This document shows positions 8,092-16,156 of a DNA stretch of 64,000 nt, one piece after another. Made by a program: the position numbers and the translations under genes. This DNA comes from Pedobacter ginsenosidimutans. GTDB lineage: Bacteria; Bacteroidota; Bacteroidia; Sphingobacteriales; Sphingobacteriaceae. The notes below the pieces were generated by a model. The model was not told the origin of the DNA. It saw nothing but the letters and a program-made list of their open reading frames with translations, and ran no database searches. Location of the stretch: positions 1-64,000 of the forward strand of contig NZ_LMZQ01000017.1 in NCBI RefSeq assembly GCF_001442625.1, read 5' to 3'. How positions within the stretch are numbered: the first letter of the stretch is position 1; each line of letters begins with the position of its first letter.

Positions 8092-8721
8092 CTATAACAA
8101 TTGCTGCTGATGGCCAGCTGCTATCAGTTCTGCAACATTTTTGGCCTCAAACTTCTGCATTAGATTCCTTCGGTGGGTATCCACCGTTAAAGAGCTAAGA
8201 AATAGTTCTTGCGCAATATTCTGGCTGGTTTTTCCCTGTGCCAGCATATAGAGTATCTGTTTTTCCCTCCTTGTAAGTTGTGGTATGCCGCGTAATTCGT
8301 TTTTTGTTGGTCGGCTGATAATCTCCATTACCTCTTTGCTGTAGCAGATGTTTCCCTTTACGGCTTCAGCAATGCACTGCCGGAGCTCATCAAGCGAACT
8401 GTTCTTAAGGAGGTAACCATTGGCACCGTTCTGGATAGTCTGCATAATAATGCTGCGTTCTGTATGGTTACTGACAATGAGTATAATTGTATCTGGGGAT
8501 TCTTCCTTTACCAGCTTGCAAAGTTCCATACCACCGATATCAGGCAGGGTAACATCCAACAGGACAAGATCAACCGGGTTGCTGTTGAAATAGGAGAGAA
8601 GCTCTGCCCCGTTTGAAAAGGTGCCGACAATTTCCAGGTTGTCCTCATTGCTGAGCAGTGTTTTCAGCCCTTCGATTACAATGGGATGGTCATCCACTAT
8701 CACTGTTCGTAGCTTATTCAT
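8092..8721 (-). CDS. NarL/FixJ-type response regulator
   Basis: The 209-residue protein has a receiver domain (1-120) with the acidic pair D10/D11, phosphoacceptor D56 (LVLLD), S84 and K106. A LuxR-type helix-turn-helix follows (about 148-205; LTRREKQILYMLAQGKTSQNI and the recognition part SSLTVDTHRRNLMQKF). Phosphorylation would let it dimerise and bind DNA. The gene follows the histidine kinase with an eight-base overlap, so the two form one two-component unit. Divergent from them lies an operon of secreted proteins; repeated ACCAGT elements in the shared upstream region may be its binding sites. The inducing signal is unknown. Confidence 0.93.
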   Translation of the reverse strand: MNKLRTVIVDDHPIVIEGLKTLLSNEDNLEIVGTFSNGAELLSYFNSNPVDLVLLDVTLPDIGGMELCKLVKEESPDTIILIVSNHTERSIIMQTIQNGANGYLLKNSSLDELRQCIAEAVKGNICYSKEVMEIISRPTKNELRGIPQLTRREKQILYMLAQGKTSQNIAQELFLSSLTVDTHRRNLMQKFEAKNVAELIAAGHQQQLL

Positions 8722-10717
8722 CGATACTGGTTTTAAGTTCTATATCTATACTTGTCCCTTCCCCAGGGGATGAATGCACCTCAAATTTTCCTTGCAGGAA
8801 TGCTATTCGGTTGCGAAGGTTGTCCAGGCCCATTCCTTTTTTATCTTCAAGTGATTCCACCTCAAAGCCTGTACCGTTATCTTCAAAGGTAATAAAAATG
8901 GTACTTTCATTCTGGCTGCACTGCAAGATGAGGTTGTCGGCATTGGCATGCTTGACTGCATTTGATATCAGTTCCTGCACGATGCGGTAGATATTAAGCT
9001 GTACATTCATCGCAATGTTTTTTTGTATTCCGAACATCTCTGAAGTAATCCGTAGTCCGTCTCGCATATAAAATTCACATAGATCTTTTAAAGCTACTTC
9101 AAGGCCAAACTTCAGTAAGGTGTCAGGAACCATGTTGCGTGCAATACGGCGCAGTTCTGTGACCGAGGTGTCCAGCTGACCGATAATACGGTGCAGGTCT
9201 TTATTGTCTGAGATTCCGGGTTGGGTATCTGTCCAACCTGAAAGCCCTATCTTAACCCCTGAGAGCATCCCGCCAAGACCATCGTGAAGATCCCTTGCAA
9301 CCCGTTCCCTTTCAAGCTCTTCGCCCTCGAGCATAGCTTTGGTGATCTTAAGCTCTTGCTTCCTTTCCATTTCGCTCAGCTGCTGACGGTAATTGATCTC
9401 CCTTTGCTGGGCCAACTTCCGTCTGCTACGGGCACTGAGAAGTACGAAAGCAAGCAAAAGAATAAGAAAAAGACATCCCAATCCCAGCACAAGCTTATAC
9501 AATCGGTCATTGCGGGCACCAAGCTGTGCCTGTCTGTTCTCAGATTGCAGGGCCTGTATTTTCTGTTCGCTTTTTGCACTTCGGTACTTGGTCTCCAGCT
9601 CATTGATTTTTACCTTTGTTTGGTCACTGTTTATACTGTCATTGGTCTGGCTGTATTTGCTTTGCCAATGGTACGCCTCTTTATAGTCCTTTAACTTTTC
9701 GCTCATTTTCGCGAGCTCCGAATAAATCGCTGCCCTGTCATTGCTTTTGGAGGTCAAAGTGCCCTCTTTAACGATATCGAGTAAGATCTGCCGGGCCTTA
9801 CTGTACTCTTTCTGCTGTTGGTAAACATCATATCTTCGAAAAAAAAACTGCTGATATAATTGTTTTTGATTATATTTTTTAGCTAATATAATTCCTTTAT
9901 CTATACTGGACAAAGCCTTGTCAAAGGCTTGAATAGTACTATAATAAAGCGACTCGTTATAATAGTACAGGGGATAGTTCAGGGATGAGGGGTATTGTTT
10001 TAGTAACTGCTGTGCCTTGCCCAATAGCACTTGTGCTTTGCCGACTTTGTTATCGTAACAGTATATGCTTACCCCTGAAAGATAGGCAAACAAAAGGTCG
10101 GTAGAAGCGGAGCCTTTCTTTTCCAGTAGACCGATAGCTTTTTCATTATAGGAAATCGCTTTCGAAAACTGGTAATTGTTCATCAGAATAGTGGCCAGTT
10201 GGGTGTAATAATAGGCCACGACCTTCGGGTCGCCGGTCTTTTCTGCATTGGGGATCGCCTTTTCCATGGTGATCTTTGTTATAAAACTGTAGCCCATTTT
10301 ATCTATATTCATCAAGGCATAGTTATACCAAGATGCAGCCCGCTTGGCATATGCCTTTTTGGTACTGAAGCGGGAAAGTGCTTCTTCAGCTTTTTTAAAC
10401 GCGTCCGATGCCTTTGGCTTGTTCCAGTTGAAATAATACTGCCCCTTATAAAAAAGAACCAGGGCACTTAAATACCTGTCGTTTTTTGCCGCAACCGTTC
10501 CGGCTTCCAGATAGGCTTTGCTCTTGAGGGTGTCTTTGAATTTCCAATATTCTACCAATAGAAAGTTGGTATTTGCTCTTGAGCTATCAGGGATTTTTTT
10601 TTGCAGCGTTTGCTGAAGGCTATCGAGATAATGCTTTTCGTTAAGGGGGACCTGCTGTTGACCGGCACATTTGAACGAGACCAGAAGACAGATCAGGAAT
10701 ATAAAATTTTTTGTCAT
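8714..10717 (-). CDS. TPR-containing sensor histidine kinase (HisKA_3 type)
   Basis: This 667-residue protein has a signal peptide (1-20, ending KCAGQ). A periplasmic array of helical TPR-like repeats spans about 70-360, followed by a short coiled coil, one membrane helix (407-428) and a cytoplasmic kinase. The phosphoacceptor is H478 in RDLHDGLGG, the NarX/DesK-type H-box. The ATP-binding domain shows SNAVKHA, DNGTGF and KGMGLDNLRNRI, the N, G1 and G2 boxes. This is the common Bacteroidota design in which periplasmic TPRs sense an unknown signal or partner. It overlaps and precedes its response regulator in one operon. The start is the first ATG with a good signal peptide. Confidence 0.93.
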   Translation of the reverse strand: MTKNFIFLICLLVSFKCAGQQQVPLNEKHYLDSLQQTLQKKIPDSSRANTNFLLVEYWKFKDTLKSKAYLEAGTVAAKNDRYLSALVLFYKGQYYFNWNKPKASDAFKKAEEALSRFSTKKAYAKRAASWYNYALMNIDKMGYSFITKITMEKAIPNAEKTGDPKVVAYYYTQLATILMNNYQFSKAISYNEKAIGLLEKKGSASTDLLFAYLSGVSIYCYDNKVGKAQVLLGKAQQLLKQYPSSLNYPLYYYNESLYYSTIQAFDKALSSIDKGIILAKKYNQKQLYQQFFFRRYDVYQQQKEYSKARQILLDIVKEGTLTSKSNDRAAIYSELAKMSEKLKDYKEAYHWQSKYSQTNDSINSDQTKVKINELETKYRSAKSEQKIQALQSENRQAQLGARNDRLYKLVLGLGCLFLILLLAFVLLSARSRRKLAQQREINYRQQLSEMERKQELKITKAMLEGEELERERVARDLHDGLGGMLSGVKIGLSGWTDTQPGISDNKDLHRIIGQLDTSVTELRRIARNMVPDTLLKFGLEVALKDLCEFYMRDGLRITSEMFGIQKNIAMNVQLNIYRIVQELISNAVKHANADNLILQCSQNESTIFITFEDNGTGFEVESLEDKKGMGLDNLRNRIAFLQGKFEVHSSPGEGTSIDIELKTSIDE

Positions 10718-10801
10718 TGTTAAAGAGATGTTTTTTCGCTGGCCGGTAGATCAGATTGTTTATCCCAAGTAATCCACATGTAAATATCTGATATAATTCC
10801 C

Positions 10802-10876
10802 AACCAGTTATCATTTAGCTGACCCGAGGTGAAAAATACCTAAAAACCAGTAGAAAAAAAACGGTAAAAAACTGGT
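10802..10876. promoter_or_regulatory. Repeated ACCAGT elements between divergent operons
   Basis: AACCAGT occurs at 10802-10808 and 10845-10851, and the reverse complement ACTGGT at 10871-10876, between the kinase gene and the lipoprotein operon. The last two form an inverted repeat (AAAACCAGT / ACTGGTATT). They are candidate sites for the adjacent LuxR-type regulator; no binding evidence exists. Confidence 0.35.
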
Positions 10877-10900
10877 ATTTCTTTTCGCTGTAACATGCAA

Positions 10901-10908
10901 TAGCTTTG
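10901..10908 (+). promoter_or_regulatory. Bacteroidota -7 element (TAGCTTTG) of the lipoprotein operon
   Basis: TAGCTTTG fits TAnnTTTG and lies 28 bases before the ATG at 10936. It overlaps the longer TTG start at 10906, which argues for the ATG. No TTG is well placed at -33, as expected for an activated promoter. Confidence 0.45.
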
Positions 10909-10935
10909 CTGGTATACCTTAATCAGCATTTTACT

Positions 10936-11526
10936 ATGACAACATTATTCTTAAAAAAAGCTTTTTCAACAAAAGCAGTTTTTGTCCGAAAACCCTTTAA
11001 CAGTGTACTCTCGATCTTATGTTTTATGATGATCACAATATGCATTTCTGCATGCTCAAAAGATGATGACGGGGGAGGCACAGTTCCAGGAGATTACTAT
11101 TTCAGGGCTAAGGTTGGTGCGAAAGAGATTAATTTCCATACCGTGAATTTTCAGGGAAGTGGCAATGATGGCCGCTTCGAACACATTGTTGTTGGCGGTT
11201 ATGAGACCTCCTATCCCTTATCAGGACCTGTTCCGCCTTCGCTGGATTTCGAGATATGGAGGCTCGGTGGTAATATCGGTGTAGGAACTTATGCAACACC
11301 CGCAGAAAATAAAATGATCGCCCGTTACGCTATTCAAAAATCTGAAGGCACGCTGCTGTACAACACTTCTTTTGCAGATGATGTCTTTACCCTGAAAATC
11401 GAGGCGATCAGCAAATCGGGCATCAGAGGGACTTTTTCCGGAACAGTACGGAATATGGCCGGAGAGGCAATCAGCATTACCGGTGGAACCTTTAATCTTC
11501 CTTATCAGACCGTTATTAACCCATAA
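10936..11526 (+). CDS. Secreted lipoprotein of unknown function
   Basis: The ATG at 10936 is preferred over an upstream TTG because a -7 promoter element covers the latter. The 196-residue product has a long basic N-region, a hydrophobic core and a lipobox with C40 (CISAC) followed by SKDDD. Acidic residues after the Cys fit surface export in Bacteroidota. The mature part is beta-rich, with repeated glycine and aromatic residues (YYFRAKVGAKEINF, GTFSGTVRNMAGEAISITGGTFNLP), typical of small beta-sandwich lipoproteins. No enzyme motif is visible. It heads a group of secreted proteins divergent from a two-component system and is probably controlled by it. Confidence 0.7.
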   Translation: MTTLFLKKAFSTKAVFVRKPFNSVLSILCFMMITICISACSKDDDGGGTVPGDYYFRAKVGAKEINFHTVNFQGSGNDGRFEHIVVGGYETSYPLSGPVPPSLDFEIWRLGGNIGVGTYATPAENKMIARYAIQKSEGTLLYNTSFADDVFTLKIEAISKSGIRGTFSGTVRNMAGEAISITGGTFNLPYQTVINP

Positions 11527-11535
11527 ATCAATATC

Positions 11536-12165
11536 ATGAAGCTAAAAAAATATATCCTTGCAGGTGTCTTTTCAGTATCGGCAACAACTATAGTATCGGC
11601 CCAGTACAAAGAACCGGAAAAAAAGGATAAAGTTGAAATCTTCCGTCCGGAAGCGGTATTTGACTCCCTACAGGCAAGAAAAATGCTGGCAAAAGGAAGT
11701 GCTGTTATCAAAGGAATAGCGTATACCAAGCAGAAACATCCCCTTGGATACAGTGTCCCGTTCTCACCCCGTATCCTGGCTAATAAAATGAAAGTGGTTC
11801 TTTTACCGGTAACGTCTTATTTTGAAGAATGGTACAGGCTTAGAAAAGATAAAGAAAACATCAGAAAAAAACGATTTGTTTACCTCTCCGACCAGGCCTA
11901 CAGATATAGGCTCGAAGCGATTACTAATAGTGATGGGGAGTTCACCTTTCCCGACATGCTGCCTGGCAGGTACTTCCTGCAGGGTATGTTGAATTATACG
12001 CTTAAGGGCAAATATAATCAATATACGGGTAGTGGCTACAACGGTTATGGTGGGCGTACAGATTATTATCAACAGAAAGACTATGCCGTAGACCATGAAG
12101 ACAGGATTGAAGAATTTGTCGAGGTTAAGGAAAACGGCGAGGTAGTTAAGGTCAAGCTGCATTAA
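11536..12165 (+). CDS. Secreted protein with a carboxypeptidase-regulatory-like domain
   Basis: The 209-residue protein has a signal peptide (1-22, ending VSAQ). It starts nine bases after the lipoprotein stop, so the two are co-transcribed. The central part, about 55-150, has the pattern of a transthyretin-like regulatory domain: AVIKGIAYTKQ, an inserted segment, then YRLEAITNSDGEFTFPDMLPGRYFLQG. The end is rich in Tyr, Gly and charged residues (NQYTGSGYNGYGGRTDYYQQ). Such domains usually bind or present rather than catalyse. The role is unknown; a periplasmic or surface structural part is my inference. Confidence 0.65.
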   Translation: MKLKKYILAGVFSVSATTIVSAQYKEPEKKDKVEIFRPEAVFDSLQARKMLAKGSAVIKGIAYTKQKHPLGYSVPFSPRILANKMKVVLLPVTSYFEEWYRLRKDKENIRKKRFVYLSDQAYRYRLEAITNSDGEFTFPDMLPGRYFLQGMLNYTLKGKYNQYTGSGYNGYGGRTDYYQQKDYAVDHEDRIEEFVEVKENGEVVKVKLH

Positions 12166-12191
12166 ATAAAGAACAACAATAATCGTACACT

Positions 12192-12986
12192 ATGCTAACA
12201 GATAAAAAAATTACCAGTATACTCCTCGTTGTAATGCTGATATGCGGAATTAAGGTACATGCCCAACTCGGAGGATTACTTGAAAAGGCAAAAGAAAAAG
12301 CCACAAAAGCCATTGAAAAAAAGATAGACAAAAATGCCACCTCGAAAGGGATGGAGGTCAACGGTGGCTCGGGCAGCAGCAGCGATGTCCTGGCGGGTGA
12401 CTCGCTTATTTTTGCCGAGGATTTTTCGGCATTCCGGTCAGCTGCCACTGCCACAAGTTTCAAAACCAACGGAGCGGCTACCGTCGCAACGGTAACAGGC
12501 CAGAAAGGAAAATGGATGGGGGTAAGGGACAAAGTAATCTACAAATTTGCCCGCCAGCTTAACTACCCCCGACGGTTTACCTTATCTTTTGACATCATTG
12601 CAAAGGCGGACCAGATAAAGGACATTGCACCGCTGTCATTCGGTTTTGCAAGCGATAACAGTATCCGTCAGTATGCCAGTAACATCGGAACCTATGTAGA
12701 ACTGCACTATTATGATACCAACCAAGTTAATATAGGCAGCGATAAGCCGGCAAAGTTTGTCAATACGACCTTTGATCTTGAGCCATGGCTTAACCGCCCG
12801 TTGCATGTTGTCCTGTCGATCGATGGAGAACGGATGGCTGTATATCTCAACAAGGTAAAACTTGCCGACACAGTCCTGTTCAGCCCTACAGCGGCTAAAA
12901 ACTTTTATATAACTGCACCCTGGGAATATGCGAACGGTGCAGGGGTACTGGTTAGTAACTTCAAGGTTTCCGGATTTAGGAAATAA
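12192..12986 (+). CDS. Secreted protein with a lectin-like beta-sandwich, function unknown
   Basis: The 264-residue protein has a signal peptide (1-24, ending VHAQ). A lysine/alanine-rich amphipathic helix follows (LLEKAKEKATKAIEKKIDK, about 28-48), then a Gly/Ser linker, and from about 70 on a beta-rich domain. The latter looks like a LamG/concanavalin-type jelly roll: FDIIAKADQIKDIAPLSFGF, VELHYYDTNQVNIG, WLNRPLHVVLSIDGERMAVYLNKVKLAD. Similar N-terminal parts occur in some Bacteroidota OmpA-family proteins, but no OmpA domain is present here. It lies 26 bases after the previous gene, so it probably belongs to the same operon. A binding role at the envelope is inferred. Confidence 0.6.
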   Translation: MLTDKKITSILLVVMLICGIKVHAQLGGLLEKAKEKATKAIEKKIDKNATSKGMEVNGGSGSSSDVLAGDSLIFAEDFSAFRSAATATSFKTNGAATVATVTGQKGKWMGVRDKVIYKFARQLNYPRRFTLSFDIIAKADQIKDIAPLSFGFASDNSIRQYASNIGTYVELHYYDTNQVNIGSDKPAKFVNTTFDLEPWLNRPLHVVLSIDGERMAVYLNKVKLADTVLFSPTAAKNFYITAPWEYANGAGVLVSNFKVSGFRK

Positions 12987-13106
12987 AAAACACAATGTGT
13001 TAGGCCTGTTAAGCTGTTAGTCTTATTGGCGGCAACCTGATAGGGAAAGCGTGCCGATGTAACCTCATATGCCTATCTAGCGTCTCAGTAGTAAAACAGT
13101 TTATTT

Positions 13107-14204
13107 ATGACAAAATTTAAGTACCCCCTTTTCCTGCTTGTTTTATCGGTTTTTATTACCACTTCCACTCTTTCTTTACATGCACAGCGCCTTGATGCTG
13201 GGATTGACAGTCTGATTTCAAGGGATTTTAACGATCCGAACGGGCCGGGAGGTGTATTTATGGTATCCAGAAAAGGAAAACCGGTCTATCAGAAAGCCAT
13301 CGGTAAAGCGAACCTTGAACTTGGTGATAATCTTAGTCCTGAAAATGTCTTCGAGCTGGGATCTATGACCAAACAGTTTACAGCGGTAGCGGTTTTAATG
13401 TTGGAACAGGAGGGAAAGCTTAAAGTAGAAGATCCTATATCAAAGTACATATCTGACTATCCCAATGGAGAGAAAATAACCATACATCATCTTCTAACGC
13501 ATACTTCGGGAATAAAGGATTTTACGAAAATGAAAGCCTTATCCGATATTGCCCAAAAGGAAATGACGCCTAAAATGATGGTAGATTTTTTCAAAAACGA
13601 GCCTGCCGATTTTGCGCCTGGAGAAAAGTTTGAATACAATAATTCAGGATATGTGCTTTTAGGCTATCTGATAGAAATAGTCTCCGGAGAGCGTTATGAA
13701 GATTTTATCAAAAAACATATTTTCGATAAAGCGGGAATGGGCCGCTCATTATATGCGAGCGACAGGAAAGTCATAGATAAAAGGGCGTACGGCTATCACA
13801 AAAAAGAATCAGGATATGTCAACAAAACCATAATCAGTTTTAGTGTACCCTTTTCATCGGGCTCATTAATGTCTACTACGGGTGATATGCTAAAATGGCA
13901 AAATGCACTAAACCGCAATCTCCTGCTAGATGCAAAGGAAATAAATAAAGCGTTCAGTACCTACAAACTGAACAATGGGGTGGAATATGCTTATGGTTAC
14001 GGTTGGCACATCCGCGATGTAGAAGGCACGCCAACCCGTGAACACGGCGGCAGCATCTTCGGATTTAAAACAATGGCGGTGTATATCCCCAGCGAGGACA
14101 TATATATAATAGGCTTGAGCAATTGCGACTGTAATTCCCCAACAAAATTAGTGGGAGATATCGCCACATTTGTATTAAGGGGAATCAAAGAAAAACACTG
14201 GTAA
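13107..14204 (+). CDS. Serine hydrolase of the class C beta-lactamase family
   Basis: The 365-residue secreted protein (signal peptide about 1-26, ending LHAQ) has the three active-site motifs of the PF00144 family. They are S86-M-T-K89 with nucleophile S86 and base K89, Y177-N-N179, and H313-G-G315 in place of the KTG box. The HLLTHTSGI segment typical of the family is at 128-136. In Bacteroidota most such proteins are periplasmic esterases, D-Ala or D-amino peptidases rather than true beta-lactamases. The 120 bases before it separate it from the preceding operon. No substrate can be assigned, and resistance should not be inferred from the family alone. Confidence 0.88.
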   Translation: MTKFKYPLFLLVLSVFITTSTLSLHAQRLDAGIDSLISRDFNDPNGPGGVFMVSRKGKPVYQKAIGKANLELGDNLSPENVFELGSMTKQFTAVAVLMLEQEGKLKVEDPISKYISDYPNGEKITIHHLLTHTSGIKDFTKMKALSDIAQKEMTPKMMVDFFKNEPADFAPGEKFEYNNSGYVLLGYLIEIVSGERYEDFIKKHIFDKAGMGRSLYASDRKVIDKRAYGYHKKESGYVNKTIISFSVPFSSGSLMSTTGDMLKWQNALNRNLLLDAKEINKAFSTYKLNNGVEYAYGYGWHIRDVEGTPTREHGGSIFGFKTMAVYIPSEDIYIIGLSNCDCNSPTKLVGDIATFVLRGIKEKHW

Positions 14205-14699
14205 TTAACCAGCAACCTGATAAATAGGCTTAATCAATGGGGGGATAAATCTTGGGTAATTTAATGTAAAACGTTTCGATTATACTCCGATTGCCATTTC
14301 AAAAATCTTCATTTATACAATCTAATCGCGATAAAATCTTTAAATCTCAATGAATTGGTTCGTTTGAAGTCTGGCATAGGGTACAATTGAAAGAATACCT
14401 TCTAAAGGTAAGTACCGGGCATTGAACACTCAAAGTCCGTTTTTTTTGTGCCTTTTGTTAGTTTAAATGTGATTCAGGTGTGTTCAAATAATTACACCTG
14501 CCCAAACTACGGAAATTACCCGTCCTTCTTGTAGGGCTGTCTGCGGATAAACTAAAAGAACTTGCACGAAAAGAATAAAGCACAAACCAACAACATCTTT
14601 AGGTGTCTTTATGCAGGATGCAGCAGGATGGTTGGGCGCGCGACGTTTTATATATTAACCGGAAATAAACCAGCAGATATATAACACTTGCTGTAATGT
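14205..14699. other. Intergenic stretch before the pectin locus, no recognised gene
   Basis: About 500 bases with no supported gene. A short open tail at 14492-14578, reading LPVLLVGLSADKLKELARKE before a stop, could be a decayed gene end. A small inverted repeat AGGTGT/ACACCT lies near 14476-14497. The control region of the GH28-HTCS operon must lie in the last part. Confidence 0.4.
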
Positions 14700-14713
14700 A
14701 TAACCAAATATAT
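14700..14713 (+). promoter_or_regulatory. Motif ATAACCAAATATAT before the GH28 gene
   Basis: This 14-base word lies 12 bases before the GH28 ATG and recurs exactly at 24257-24270 upstream of the FAS1-SusC operon. It may be a shared regulator or leader element of the two pectin operons. TAACCAAA near start codons may instead just be the A-rich translation leader of this group. Confidence 0.3.
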
Positions 14714-14724
14714 TCCGGAATTTT

Positions 14725-16143
14725 ATGAAAAGCATCCATCCTTTTATGCTTACAGCTTTTATGCTCGTTAATATTGCTGTTTTTGCTCAACCCAAAACAC
14801 CAGATTGGGTAAGCAAGGTAGGCGCTAGAAAATTTAGTTTCAAACAGACTAATTACTATGCAAATAAGTATGGAGCGATAAACGATGGTAAAACTTTGGC
14901 TACAAATGCCATTCAGAAGGCCATTGATGACTGTGCTGCAAAAGGTGGAGGTATAGTTTCTTTTGAAGCTGGCAAGTACCTTACGGGATCAATTTTTATT
15001 AAAAAAGGCGTAAACCTAAAGATTGATGAAGGTGTTGAAATTTTGGGTAGTCAGCATATTAAAGATTATCCTGAAATCGATACACGTGTGGCTGGCATCG
15101 AAATGAAATGGCCTGCGGCGCTAATCAATATTCTAAAACAAGATAAAGCTTCAATTTCAGGCAAGGGATTGATTAATGCGCAAGGTAAACCATTCTGGGA
15201 ATATTACTGGAATTTAAGAAAAGAATATGACCCGAAAGGGTTAAGGTGGATTGTAGATTATGATGCTAAACGCCCAAGAACGATATTGGTCGAATCGGCC
15301 AAGGATGTAGTGATCAAAGATATTCATGTGCAACAGGCCGGATTTTGGACGGTCCAGATTTTGTACTCTTCTTATGTAACGGTAGATCATATTACCATTC
15401 GGAACAATGTAGATGGCAGTGGCCCGAGTACAGATGGAATTGACGTCGATTCTTCGTTGTGGACACTGATTGAAAACTGTGATATTGATTGTAACGATGA
15501 TAATTTTTGCCTTAAAGCCGGTCGCGATTGGGATGGACTAAGGGTAAACCGACCAACCGAATATGTGGTGATCCGCAATTGTGTGGCGCGTAAAGGAGCA
15601 GGCTTACTTACTTTGGGTAGCGAAACATCAGGGAGTATCCGCCATGTGTGGGCTACCGATCTGGTAGGCTATGGAACGGGTAATGCAATTAATATTAAAT
15701 CGGCCAAAACAAGAGGAGGTACGGTAGAGGATGTATATTTCGGTAACATTACCATGCATGGTGTGGGCAATGTGATTCAGGTAAATCCAAACTGGAATCC
15801 TGCTTACAGTTATTCTACTTTACCCGCGGGATACCATCCAGATTCTATCCCCGCACATTGGACCAAACTTTTAACCCATGTAGAACCGGCGAACAAGGGC
15901 ATACCTAAAATACAGAACATCAACGTGTTTAATGTTACCGCTACGGGCGCTAAAAAGGCAATCAATGCCATTGGTTTTTCAGAAACCATACTGAAAAACT
16001 TTAATCTCTCAAACCTGAAAATAGAAGCAGCTACTGCCGGAACGATCGATTTTGGGCAAAACTGGACCTTTGATCGGGTAAATATTACAACGGCAGATCA
16101 AAGCGCATTGAAAGTAAGTAATTCAGTAAGTGTAAATCCTTAG
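14725..16143 (+). CDS. Glycoside hydrolase family 28 (polygalacturonase/rhamnogalacturonase type)
   Basis: The 472-residue protein has a signal peptide (1-22, ending AVFAQ) and the repeated short strands of a right-handed beta-helix. The start of the catalytic domain, YGAINDGKTLATNAIQKAIDDC, is typical of GH28. The catalytic acids are visible as D237 in STDGID and D258/D259 in DCNDDNFCLKAG. The usual GHG motif is G291-A-G293, and the usual RIK is NIK, so the enzyme is not a standard polygalacturonase; a rhamnogalacturonan hydrolase or exo-acting enzyme is more likely. It would act in the periplasm or at the surface on pectin. It heads an operon with a six-hairpin enzyme and an HTCS regulator. 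Confidence 0.88.
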   Translation: MKSIHPFMLTAFMLVNIAVFAQPKTPDWVSKVGARKFSFKQTNYYANKYGAINDGKTLATNAIQKAIDDCAAKGGGIVSFEAGKYLTGSIFIKKGVNLKIDEGVEILGSQHIKDYPEIDTRVAGIEMKWPAALINILKQDKASISGKGLINAQGKPFWEYYWNLRKEYDPKGLRWIVDYDAKRPRTILVESAKDVVIKDIHVQQAGFWTVQILYSSYVTVDHITIRNNVDGSGPSTDGIDVDSSLWTLIENCDIDCNDDNFCLKAGRDWDGLRVNRPTEYVVIRNCVARKGAGLLTLGSETSGSIRHVWATDLVGYGTGNAINIKSAKTRGGTVEDVYFGNITMHGVGNVIQVNPNWNPAYSYSTLPAGYHPDSIPAHWTKLLTHVEPANKGIPKIQNINVFNVTATGAKKAINAIGFSETILKNFNLSNLKIEAATAGTIDFGQNWTFDRVNITTADQSALKVSNSVSVNP

Positions 16144-16156
16144 CCGTTTCGAAAAA

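Noticed and set aside
10906..10935. TTG start giving a 206-residue lipoprotein
   Set aside because: The TTG lies within the -7 promoter element; the ATG at 10936 gives a normal lipoprotein signal.
13107..14204. Reading the serine hydrolase as an antibiotic-resistance beta-lactamase
   Set aside because: It has S-x-x-K, Y-x-N and H-x-G of the broad PF00144 family, but nothing specific to AmpC enzymes, and most Bacteroidota members are esterases or peptidases.
14492..14578. Short frame ending LPVLLVGLSADKLKELARKE
   Set aside because: It looks protein-like at its end but has a stop just upstream, no start codon and no neighbours; too little to call a gene.
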